From Saccopteryx bilineata (Eukaryota > Chordata > Mammalia > Chiroptera > Emballonuridae), in assembly GCF_036850765.1 (NCBI RefSeq), contig NC_089493.1, positions 14,571,632 through 14,635,631 on the forward strand: a stretch of DNA of 64,000 nt, read 5' to 3'. The notes under the pieces are model-generated. The model saw nothing but the letters and a program-made list of their open reading frames with translations, made no database searches and had not been told where the DNA came from. Made by a program: the position numbers and the translations under genes. Positions within the stretch are counted from its first letter, which is position 1, and every line of letters begins with the position of its first letter. Shown one piece after another: positions 11,226-20,814 of this stretch.

Positions 11226-12085
11226 GAATAGCCCAGACGAGCAGAGGAGGAGGACTCTGGGATCAGCCCCGGGTCACGGGGCCGCTCCTCACCCTCATGA
11301 GCATCTTCTCTGGGCTACTGATTCTCCATGAAACCTTTAAGTAACCTCAGAGCCTGGGTTCTACACAGACTGTGCTTCTCATGGACTTATGGCATTTCAT
11401 GGGGGGGAAATCTCAATGCCAAGGTCTAAGTGCAAATGAAATCTGGGTTTGTGCACACGTCTCATCCGTCCAAAACAACTTGAGAAGCTTGATAAAGCAG
11501 GAAGCTTCAAGGATACCAAAATAATTCCCCTTGAGTAATAATACAGAAAATGGGCTTCAACAGGAGCCAAGCACAAGCACCAATAGAATTCTCAGGCTCA
11601 ACGGCTTCTAATGTGACGCAGGTGCTGTTGGTTTCTGGAAGCCTCTCCTGGCATGATGGTGGTATTATTTCCTGGCACATCTTAGAGCAGCCTTTGAGTC
11701 TGTAAAAACTGTTTTCATAAATATGACCCATCTCTGCAGAGGCAGGCGGCTTGGAAAGTAATTGATTTATATGCGCTCTTCAGAGATGCGGTGAGGTTAT
11801 TCAGGAAGATGAAAGGGAAGACAGCGCTCCATTCTTCTACAAATGATATGTGTAGGCGAGTGCTGAGCAAAGAGGTGTTGCGGCTTCCGACACTTGCAGC
11901 TTCTCCCTTCACGGCGCCCCCCGAGGGGAGACGAGACCTTCCCCATCAATTCCTATCACTGCTTGGTTGACCTAGACCTGAAAAGAAACAATTTTCTTCT
12001 GGAATAAAACACCATCTGATTTAGCAGAGAAACAATGAACAACATTTTACCACTAGGGAAATGTTTTTATTTTGCAGATTGGCAG
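11226..12085. other. Intergenic, no recognised feature
   Basis: Unique-looking sequence between the MIR array and a possibly conserved block. No exon or repeat family recognised. Confidence 0.45.
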
Positions 12086-12089
12086 CTAT

Positions 12090-12440
12090 ATAATTTGGTT
12101 AAAACCCTTCGAGGTTTGTTCTAATGATATTAATGCCAGGAAAAGAAAAAGGTGATTAAAGGCTAGAATGGCCGGAGTCTTAGCAACCAACTTGGATGCA
12201 GAGTGACACCCAGGGAGTAAATTACCCGATTCCATCCAGCGACTCAGACCCCTCATTGGTGGCCAGAGCACATATCGATTCCATCGTCTGGCTTTGATTA
12301 GCCATCTAACATGCTAATAAGGTATAATTAGCAGCCCCAGCCGGGGCCTCACACTGATATGCTGGCATTTACAATGAGCAATTGGGAGACAGAAGGAAAT
12401 TTCTTCCCACAGTGTAATAGGCCCTTGGCCTTGCTTGACC
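12090..12440. promoter_or_regulatory. Candidate conserved noncoding element
   Basis: Repeat-free, with clustered homeodomain-type cores: TTTGATTAGC at about 12293, GCTAATAAGG at 12313 and TAATTA at 12325-12330, plus TTAATGCCAGG near 12130. No coding potential. The proposal as an enhancer is inference from motif density and absence of repeats; conservation could not be tested. Confidence 0.3.
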
Positions 12441-12998
12441 CTTGGTTCTTGGTCACTTAACCCACTGAGTGCTCTAGAACAGTGACAGAGGGATAAGCTA
12501 CTACCATGGGGATGGGAAGTACACTGATGCTGTTTTAAACTGATGGTACTTATTAACTGCCTGTGATAGGCTGTAAGCTGCGTTAGCTCTTCTGAATACT
12601 ACAGCCAAAAACTAAGACGAGGTCCCGCCTCTTATCGGTTTTATGGTAGAGTGAGGGAGTTGAGCACTAATGTAAAAAAAAAAAATACACAATTAAATAT
12701 AAAATTGCAACTGTAAGAAGGCCTCTCGTTTGGAAGAGGACAATGGTGCTAGGAAAGCAAGTAGTTAGAGAATGAAAGCCATGTCAGGAGGTCAGGGAAG
12801 GTTCCCTGAGCAAGAGGCACCAAGCTGAGACCTGAAGAAACAGCTAATTATGTAGGAAGGTAGAGGGAGAATGTTCTGGCTGCGGTGGGGGAGGATACAC
12901 AGAGAAGCCAGAGAGATATATGAGGCTTTCAGTTAAGATTATTGCTAAGTTACTATGACAAAAATATTCCCAAAACACAACTCCAATGATAGCAATTT

Positions 12999-13386
12999 TT
13001 TTTTTTTTGTATTTTTCTGAAGCTGGAAACGGGGAGAGACAGTCAGACAGACTCCCACATGCGCCCGACCGGGATCCACCCAGCACGCCCACCAGGGGCA
13101 ATGCTCTGCCCACCAGGGGGCAATGCTCTGCCCCTCCGGGGCGTCGCTCTGCCGTGACCAGAGCCACTCTAGCGCCTGGGGCAGAGGCCAAGGAGCCATC
13201 CCCAGCGCCCGGGCCATCTTTGCTCCAATGGAGCCTTGGCTGCGGGAGGGGAAGAGAGAGACAGAGAGGAAGGAGGGGGGGTGGAGAAGCAAATGGGCGC
13301 TTCTCCTATGCGCCCTGGCCAGGAATCGAACCCGGGTCCCCCGCACGCCAGGCTGACACTCTACCGCTGAGCCAACCAGCCAGGGC
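12999..13386 (-). mobile_element. Long tRNA-headed bat SINE, copy 2 (duplicated-core subfamily)
   Basis: Starts (reversed) GCCCTGGCTGGTTGGCTCAG and has an intact GGTTCGATTCC B box. The segment CACCAGGGG-CAATGCTCTGC occurs twice in tandem, as in the copies at 22340, 36647 and 40072. A short duplication GCAATTT is at 12992-12998 and 13388-13394. Confidence 0.88.
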
Positions 13387-13429
13387 TGCAATTTATTTCT
13401 TTATTTTTCTCTGTAATCACCATCTAGGA

Positions 13430-13780
13430 CAGGGGTAGTCAACCTTTTTATACCTACCACCCACTTTTGTATCTCTGTTAGTAGTAAAATTATCTAACCG
13501 CCCACTGGTTCCACAGTAATGGTGATTATTAAAGTAGGGAAGCAACTTTACTTTATAAAATTTATAAAGCAGAGTTACAGCAAGTTAAAGCATATAATAA
13601 TAATTACTTACCAAGTACTTTGTGTCGGATTTTTGCTAAGTTTGGCAGAATAAATCTTTATTAAAAAACTTACTATAGTTAAATCTATCTTTTTATTTAT
13701 ACATTGGTTGCCCCGCTACCGCCCACCATGAAAGCTGGAACGCCCACTAGTGGCGGTAGGGACCAGGTTGACTATCACTG
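13430..13780 (+). mobile_element. Non-autonomous hAT element, 351 bp, with 8-bp duplication
   Basis: Exact 8-bp copies of ATCTAGGA flank it (13422-13429 and 13781-13788). The ends are CAGGGGTAGTCAACCTTTTT and, reversed, CAGTGATAGTCAACCTGGTC, an inverted pair typical of hAT elements. The body is AT-rich and has no transposase. CCGCCCACTGG near the left and CGCCCACTAG near the right form a subterminal motif. Confidence 0.88.
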
Positions 13781-13788
13781 ATCTAGGA

Positions 13789-14360
13789 TGAATAGGCAAC
13801 TCTGTTCCATTAGGTCATTCAGGGACCCAGGTTCCTTCCACCATGTTGTTCAGCCATCCGTGGTATTTTCCATGGATGTTTTCCTAGGAATCCATGGTGT
13901 TTTCCTTGTGCACCTAATCAAAGCTGGTTCACCATGAAAACTGTATCAGCATGTCAGCCCAAATAAAAGAGAAGACAGAAGTGGTTAACAAGCACCATTG
14001 GTAAGAACTTAATCACAAAGCCAGACCCAGCTGCAAGGGAGGCTGGGAAATGTAGCCTCCAGCTGGCCATGCACTCTGAGAAAACTTATTTGGTAGTGGG
14101 AAAAACTCTACACTATAAGGGAAAAGGAAAGAATGGGTATTGGGGTATAACAGCCTCTGCCACAAAGCAAAAGCACTCCCAGCATGTAATTATATCGTCA
14201 TTTAACTGACAAATATAGACGAATATCAGCTCTTGCCTTGGTTCAGTTAAAAGAACTATAACATAAAGATCATTTCATAATTCTGTAAGCTTCCTGGAAA
14301 TGTCTTTGCTGCAGCTTCCCATCTGTGCAGATCGTGAATGGAGCACTGGGGAACAAGCTC
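13789..14360. other. Intergenic with an unassigned ancient repeat fragment
   Basis: The part CAGCTGCAAGGGAGGCTGGG (near 14028) followed by AAATGTAGCCTCC is a motif shared by several old mammalian repeats, and a related one (CTGCAAGGGAGGCAGGG) is at about 37638. Nothing else recognised. Confidence 0.4.
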
Positions 14361-14550
14361 CCCCAAATGTTACCGTCTATGGAATGCTTACTGTGTTGGG
14401 GACGGTGGATGTGCTTTGCATACATTATCTCATTCAAACCTTGTAACAATCCACAGATGATGAAACTGGGCAGAGAGAAATTAAGATCACATTAGGTCAT
14501 ATAAAAGGCATGTGATAGATTAGAACTCAGATCTGATTCTCAATTCCATG
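14360..14550 (-). repeat. MIR SINE remnant
   Basis: The plus strand shows GAATGCTTACTGTGTTGGGG, CATTATCTCATTCAAACC and AATCCACAGATGATGAAACT in MIR order, reverse orientation. Confidence 0.65.
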
Positions 14551-14669
14551 TATTTTTGTGGAGATGATAATAAGGGGGGAAAAAAGCAAGAAATATGTAA
14601 TTTCAGGTCTGATGAAAATGCCACTAAAACAAAGTAAAAGGATAAGAGTGAAAAGAGTTGCTAATTTTA

Positions 14670-15170
14670 TAAACAGATGTCCAAGAAGGCCTCTCTGACA
14701 TGTGGCCCATAACTAAAACTGGAAGGGGCTGAAGTGGTGAGCCATGTGGCCATCTTGGGAAAAAGAGTACTCCAGGTCCAGGAAGTGCATAGGCCCTGAG
14801 GTGAGCTTAGAACAGTGCAGAAGCCAGAACCAGAATGGCTGGAGCAGAAATGAGAGAGAGAGAACACAGTAAGGGATGGCATTAGAGAAACTGCAGGGGC
14901 TAATTGAAGAGGCTGTCCTGCATTAGTGTAAGGTACGGGCCCAGGGTTCCATTCTGCATGCATGGGAGACCAGGAGGGTGGGCGGGGCAGGAGTCCGAGA
15001 AAGGCAGTGACATGATCCCGTTTGAGTTCTTTGTCTCGTGTGGAAGCGGGAAGACATGTCAGTATGTGACTGGAAAAGTCAGGAGGGGTATGGTCATAAA
15101 AGACCTTATAAGGAATCAACTGAGGCCAGGACATGATGTGCTCGGTTTCATATTCTAGAAAGATCATGTT
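14670..15170. repeat. Ancient mammalian interspersed repeat, unassigned
   Basis: AAGGCCTCTCTGACATG, CAGGAAGTGCATAGGCCCTG AGGTGAG and AAAGACCTTATAAGGAATC follow the order of a common old mammalian repeat (the type reading 'aaaggccctgaggtggga...'). Related pieces are at 12780-12870 and, inside TTC8, near 61050-61150 and 61690-62080. I cannot name the family. Confidence 0.4.
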
Positions 15171-16040
15171 CGTGGCTAGAGAGAGTGACCTTGAGGTAAA
15201 GAGTAGGGTGGGACCAGATTATTGGCAGAAAAGCCAGGTGAGTGACTGTTAGAAAACGTCAAAATCTTCCTCAGGATCAACATGCCGAGCATCTGTAGGT
15301 AGTTTATTCTAGAGGGGCTGCAGTGCTGACTCGTTGGACGTACTGGTGAACAGACTGTCCAAGGCCGGAGAGCTTTCCCCGTAGAAACCTCATGATGACC
15401 TGACAGCACCCTCCTCAGTTCCTACCCTAGATAAGGCTTTCCCCTCCTTCTCTTTCCACAAAACGGCAACCAGGGCACCGCGCAGCAGAACGGCGAGGCC
15501 GCCTGCTATTTTTGGTGTGGCTCAGTTTCCCAGCACATAGCCAGCCCCCCGCGTTGCCAAGAGAAGCTGGTTTAGGGGCATGTACACGGAGCCCAGCTGG
15601 GAGAGAGGCTAAGGAAGGGCGGGTCATGATCACAGCCTCTCATCTGAATTTCATTCCGGGGTGTCCAAACAACTGAGGAAAATTGAGAGATTAGATTCAT
15701 TGGGAGCCAAATGGGACTTCCTTACTAGCAAAGCAAATCTATGTTCCGCTGCAACTACTGGCTGGAAACACCCCAGAGGGCTGGGGACACAGGGCCATTT
15801 TCAAGAACCGCCAGTACAGAGAAGACCCCTCCAGGGTTTAAGCTCAGGAATACAGTGTTACCATTCAAAGGAGTGTAACTCCTTCTCTCATGCTTTGCTT
15901 GGGGATGGGGGATAGCTTTTCAATATTGAACAATTATAAGTGGACCAGAAAATTGTTTGACACCTTCCAAAGCTGTACAAATAATAAGAAAAACCACCCC
16001 TTCCCTTTGGGAAGCGGGGAGCAGTGGGGTGGTTATAAGA
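15171..16040. other. Intergenic, no recognised feature
   Basis: No repeat or exon recognised; locally GC-rich at 15460-15560. Confidence 0.45.
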
Positions 16041-16210
16041 AAACAGAGAATTTGGAGCTGAGTAAGTCTAGGCTCAAATCCCAGCTCCGCCAGTAATCAG
16101 CCGAATGACACTTGGAAAATTTTAAAATCTCTTTGAGTATAATTTTCTTTCTCCTTATCTTTCAGAGTTGTTGCCAATATTAAACTAAAAAGTGCACACA
16201 AAATGTTGGA
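16040..16210 (+). repeat. MIR SINE remnant
   Basis: GGCTCAAATCCCAGCTCCGC, then TTTTAAAATCTCTTTGAG and TTTCTCCTTATCTTTCAGAG keep the sense order of MIR. Confidence 0.6.
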
Positions 16211-16689
16211 CAAATAGTGGGTGCTCAATGAAGGAAAGATATTTAGTTATGTTACCATCTATATGTGCTTTCATATGTGTAATTATATATACTCCATCAT
16301 TAAAGAGCATATCGGAAACATCAAGTAAACTGGTCATTTTGAATATATGACATGGTGCCCCAAGGGTCATTATCACAGGATCCCCCTCTGGGTTAGACTT
16401 CATGCCAGCCTAGGAGAAATTCCCAGGCATTCCCAAGTCCCCCAAAGTCTTCAAAAGAAATAATGAGTTCCCAGGAGCTGTCGCTGGCACTTCAGTGCAA
16501 AGGCCCACAGAGAGCTTTCTCTGGATTAACCTGCGCAGATACCTCAAAGGTCAAGTGCTGCGGCTTCTGTCTGGAATCAAGTCTGCGCAGGTGTGAACTC
16601 ATGTTGAGCAGGAGCTCGGATTCTCTGCCACGTACATCTTTGATGATTAAAAATGAGCAAAATGAATTGTACATTGTTCCCAGATTATC

Positions 16690-19600
16690 TTTGTACAGCC
16701 AGGTGATGATGACAAAATGCCGTGAACTGGCTGACTTATGAACAACAGACAATTACTCCTGACTGTGCTGGAGCCTGGAAGTCCAGGGTCCTGGTGCTGG
16801 CGGATCTGGGCTCTGGTGAGGACTCTCCTCCTAGACAGTCCAGGGTCCTGGTGCTGGCGGATCTAGGGTCTGGTGAGGACTCTCCTCCTAGACAGTCCAG
16901 GGTCCTGGTGCTGGCGGATCTGGGCTCTGGTGAGGACTCTCCTCCTAGACAGTCCAGGGTCCTGGTGCTGGCGGATCTGGGCTCTGGTGAGGACCCTCTT
17001 CCTAGACAGTCCAGGGTCCTGGTGCTGGCGGATCTGGGCTCCGGTGAGGACTCTCCTCCTAGACAGTCCAGGGTCCTGGTGCTGGCGGATCTGGGCTCTG
17101 GTGAGGACTCTCCTCCTAGACAGTCCAGGGTCCTGGTGCTGGCGGATCTGGGGTCTGGTGAGGACTCTCCTCCTAGACAGTCCAGGGTCCTGGTGCTGGC
17201 GGATCTGGGGTCTGGTGGGGACCCTCCTCCTAGACAGTCCAGGGTCCTGGTGCTGGCGGATCTGGGGTCTGGTGGGGACTCTCCTCCTAGACAGTCCAGG
17301 GTCCTGGTGCTGGCGGATCTGGGGTCTGGTGAGGACCCTCCTCCTAGACAGTCCAGGGTCCTGGTGCTGGCGGATCTGGGCTCTGGTGAGGACTCTCCTC
17401 CTAGACAGTCCAGGGTCCTGGTGCTGGCGGATCTGGGCTCTGGTGAGGACTCTCCTCCTAGACAGTCCAGGGTCCTGGTGCTGGCGGATCTGGGCTCTGG
17501 TGAGGACTCTCTTCCTAGACAGTCCAGGGTCCTGGTGCTGGCGGATCTGGGCTCTGGTGAGGACTCTCCTCCTAGACAGTCCAGGGTCCTGGTGCTGGCG
17601 GATCTGGGCTCTGGTGAGGACTCTCCTCCTAGACAGTCCAGGGTCCTGGTGCTGGCGGATCTGGGCTCTGGTGAGGACTCTCCTCCTAGACAGTCCAGGG
17701 TCCTGGTGCTGGCGGATCTGGGCTCTGGTGAGGACTCTCCTCCTAGACAGTCCAGGGTCCTGGTGCTGGCGGATCTGGGCTCTGGTGAGGACTCTCCTCC
17801 TAGACAGTCCAGGGTCCTGGTGCTGGCGGATCTGGGCTCTGGTGAGGACTCTCCTCCTAGACAGTCCAGGGTCCTGGTGCTGGCGGATCTGGGCTCTGGT
17901 GAGGACTCTCCTCCTAGACAGTCCAGGGTCCTGGTGCTGGCGGATCTGGGCTCTGGTGAGGACTCTCCTCCTAGACAGTCCAGGGTCCTGGTGCTGGCGG
18001 ATCTGGGCTCTGGTGAGGACTCTCCTCCTAGACAGTCCAGGGTCCTGGTGCTGGCGGATCTGGGCTCTGGTGAGGACTCTCCTCCTAGACAGTCCAGGGT
18101 CCTGGTGCTGGCGGATCTGGGCTCTGGTGAGGACTCTCCTCCTAGACAGTCCAGGGTCCTGGTGCTGGCGGATCTGGGGTCTGGTGAGGACTCTCCTCCT
18201 AGACAGTCCAGGGTCCTGGTGCTGGCGGATCTGGGCTCTGGTGAGGACTCTCCTCCTAGACAGTCCAGGGTCCTGGTGCTGGCGGATCTGGGCTCTGGTG
18301 AGGACTCTCCTCCTAGACAGTCCAGGGTCCTGGTGCTGGCGGATCTGGGCTCTGGTGAGGACTCTCCTCCTAGACAGTCCAGGGTCCTGGTGCTGGCGGA
18401 TCTGGGCTCTGGTGAGGACTCTCCTCCTAGACAGTCCAGGGTCCTGGTGCTGGCGGATCTGGGGTCTGGTGAGGACTCTCCTCCTAGACAGTCCAGGGTC
18501 CTGGTGCTGGCGGATCTGGGGTCTGGTGAGGACTCTCCTCCTAGACAGTCCAGGGTCCTGGTGCTGGCGGATCTGGGGTCTGGTGAGGACTCTCCTCCTA
18601 GACAGTCCAGGGTCCTGGTGCTGGCGGATCTGGGCTCTGGTGAGGACTCTCCTCCTAGACAGTCCAGGGTCCTGGTGCTGGCGGATCTGGGCTCTGGTGA
18701 GGACTCTCCTCCTAGACAGTCCAGGGTCCTGGTGCTGGCGGATCTGGGGTCTGGTGAGGACTCTCCTCCTAGACAGTCCAGGGTCCTGGTGCTGGCGGAT
18801 CTGGGCTCTGGTGAGGACTCTCCTCCTAGACAGTCCAGGGTCCTGGTGCTGGCGGATCTGGGCTCTGGTGAGGACTCTCCTCCTAGACAGTCCAGGGTCC
18901 TGGTGCTGGCGGATCTGGGCTCTGGTGAGGACTCTCCTCCTAGACAGTCCAGGGTCCTGGTGCTGGCGGATCTGGTGTCTGGTGAGGACTCTCCTCCTAG
19001 ACAGTCCAGGGTCCTGGTGCTGGCGGATCTGGGGTCTGGTGAGGACTCTCCTCCTAGACAGTCCAGGGTCCTGGTGCTGGCGGATCTGGGCTCTGGTGAG
19101 GACTCTCCTCCTAGACAGTCCAGGGTCCTGGTGCTGGCGGATCTGGTGTCTGGTGAGGACTCTCCTCCTAGACAGTCCAGGGTCCTGGTGCTGGCGGATC
19201 TGGGCTCTGGTGAGGACTCTCCTCCTAGACAGTCCAGGGTCCTGGTGCTGGCGGATCTGGGCTCTGGTGAGGACTCTCCTCCTAGACAGTCCAGGGTCCT
19301 GGTGCTGGCGGATCTGGGCTCTGGTGAGGACTCTCCTCCTAGACAGTCCAGGGTCCTGGTGCTGGCGGATCTGGGCTCTGGTGAGGACTCTCTCCTCCTA
19401 GACAGTCCAGGGTCCTGGTGCTGGCGGATCTGGGCTCTGGTGAGGACTCTCCTCCTAGACAGTCCAGGGTCCTGGTGCTGGCGGATCTGGTGTCTGGTGA
19501 GGACTCTCCTCCTAGACAGTCCAGGGTCCTGGTGCTGGCGGATCTGGGGTCTGGTGAGGACTCTCCTCCTAGACAGTCCAGGGTCCTGGTGCTGGCGGAT

Positions 19601-20511
19601 CTGGGCTCTGGTGAGGACTCTCCTCCTAGACAGTCCAGGGTCCTGGTGCTGGCGGATCTGGGGTCTGGTGAGGACTCTCCTCCTAGACAGTCCAGGGTCC
19701 TGGTGCTGGCGGATCTGGGCTCTGGTGAGGACTCTCCTCCTAGACAGTCCAGGGTCCTGGTGCTGGCGGATCTGGGCTCTGGTGAGGACTCTCCTCCTAG
19801 ACAGTCCAGGGTCTGGTGCTGGCGGATCTGGTGTCTGGTGAGGACTCTCCTCCTAGACAGTCCAGGGTCCTGGTGCTGGCGGATCTGGTGTCTGGTGAGG
19901 ACTCTCCTCCTAGACAGTCCAGGGTCCTGGTGCTGGCGGATCTGGGCTCTGGTGAGGACTCTCCTCCTAGACAGTCCAGGGTCCTGGTGCTGGCGGATCT
20001 GGGGTCTGATGAGGACTCTCCTCCTAGACAGTCCAGGGTCCTGGTGCTGGCGGATCTGGGCTCTGGTGAGGACTCTCTTCCTAGACAGTCCAGGGTCCTG
20101 GTGCTGGCGGATCTGGGGTCTGGTGAGGAGTCTCTTCCTAGACAGTTCAAGGTCCTGGTGCTGGCGGATCTGGGGTCTGGTGAGGACTCTCCTCCTAGAC
20201 AGTCCAGGGTCCTGGTGCTGGCGGATCTGGGGTCTGGTGAGGACTCTCCTCCTAGACAGTCCAGGGTCCTGGTGCTGGCGGATTTGGTGTCTGGTGAGGA
20301 CCCTCTTCCTAGACAGCTCTCCTTTCTCCGTGCTCACGTACTGTAAGGGGCAAGGGAGTTCCCTGACCCCCCCCACACACACACACTCATTTTTATAAGG
20401 GCAATAATGATATTCACCTCCCAAAGGCCCCACCTCCTAACACCATCGCCCCTTAGGGGATAGGATTGTAACCTATGAATTTTGGGAGATACAAATGTTC
20501 AGAACATGACA
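16690..20511 (-). mobile_element. MaLR-type LTR (MST/MLT1-like) carrying a large internal minisatellite
   Basis: The two flanks of the 57-bp array are the two halves of one LTR on the minus strand. The right flank reversed begins TGTCATGTTCTGAACATTTG and continues CCCAAAATTCATAGG, GTTAGGAGGTGGGGCCTTTG and CCTTATAAAAATGAG. The left flank on the plus strand, ACTTATGAACAACAGACAAT then GAGCCTGGAAGTCC, is the reverse of the LTR 3' end (normally '..ggcttataaacaacagaaatt..gaggctggaagtccaag'). Without the extra 61 units the LTR would be about 345 bp, a usual size. MaLR elements are non-autonomous relatives of ERV-L; there is no internal or coding part here. Confidence 0.82.
16781..20315. repeat. 57-bp minisatellite, 62 copies
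   Basis: The unit starts GTCCAGGGTCCTGGTGCTGG, continues CGGATCTGGGCTCTGGTGAG and ends GACTCTCCTCCTAGACA. From the first unit (16781) to the last (20259) the distance is 3478 bp, or 61 x 57 + 1, accounted for by a 2-bp gain at about 19388 (CTCTCTCCTCCT) and a 1-bp loss at about 19811 (GGGTCTGGTG). Copies differ mainly at one site, GG(C/G)TCT or GTGTCT, and at CTCCTCC/CTCTTCC and GACTC/GACCC. Because 57 is 19 codons, several frames stay open for hundreds of codons on both strands; this is not evidence of a gene. There are no spacers, so it is not a CRISPR array. Confidence 0.97.
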
Positions 20512-20737
20512 CAAGTACCATTTTTCTTATGGAAACCAGAGGTCAGCTGAGGCTCCTCTGCAGCTCTGAGATCTGAGCAAACCTGACTCCCTTCATCCTG
20601 TAGTCTGAGAAAGACCGAAGCCTTCACTGGGGTGTCTGTATATCTCCAGGATGTCGGTTCCCGTGGTGACCTCACTCTCTGGCTCTGGAACTGCCTTCTC
20701 TGTGATTCAGTTTTAATCTGTGACTATGTCGCCATCT

Positions 20738-20814
20738 ACACACACACACACACACGCGTGCACACACATGCACACGCACACACGCGCGAGCGCACACGCA
20801 CACACACACACACG
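20738..20814. repeat. Alternating purine-pyrimidine (CA/CG)n tract
   Basis: About 77 bp of CA with CGCG and ATGC steps (ACACGCGTGCAC, ACACGCGCGAGCGCAC). Such alternation favours Z-DNA. It lies about 230 bp beyond the LTR that holds the 57-bp array. Confidence 0.9.

Noticed and set aside
10259..11344. A 361-codon open frame
   Set aside because: It reads through the MIR-derived 56-bp array. The frame shifts between units and no protein family is present.
16722..19841. A 1039-codon open frame, and an 842-codon frame in another phase
   Set aside because: Both are translations of the 57-bp tandem unit (19 codons). There is no non-repetitive domain, and similar frames are open on both strands.
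16781..20315. CRISPR-like array
   Set aside because: The units are directly adjacent with no unique spacers, there is no cas context, and the DNA is mammalian.
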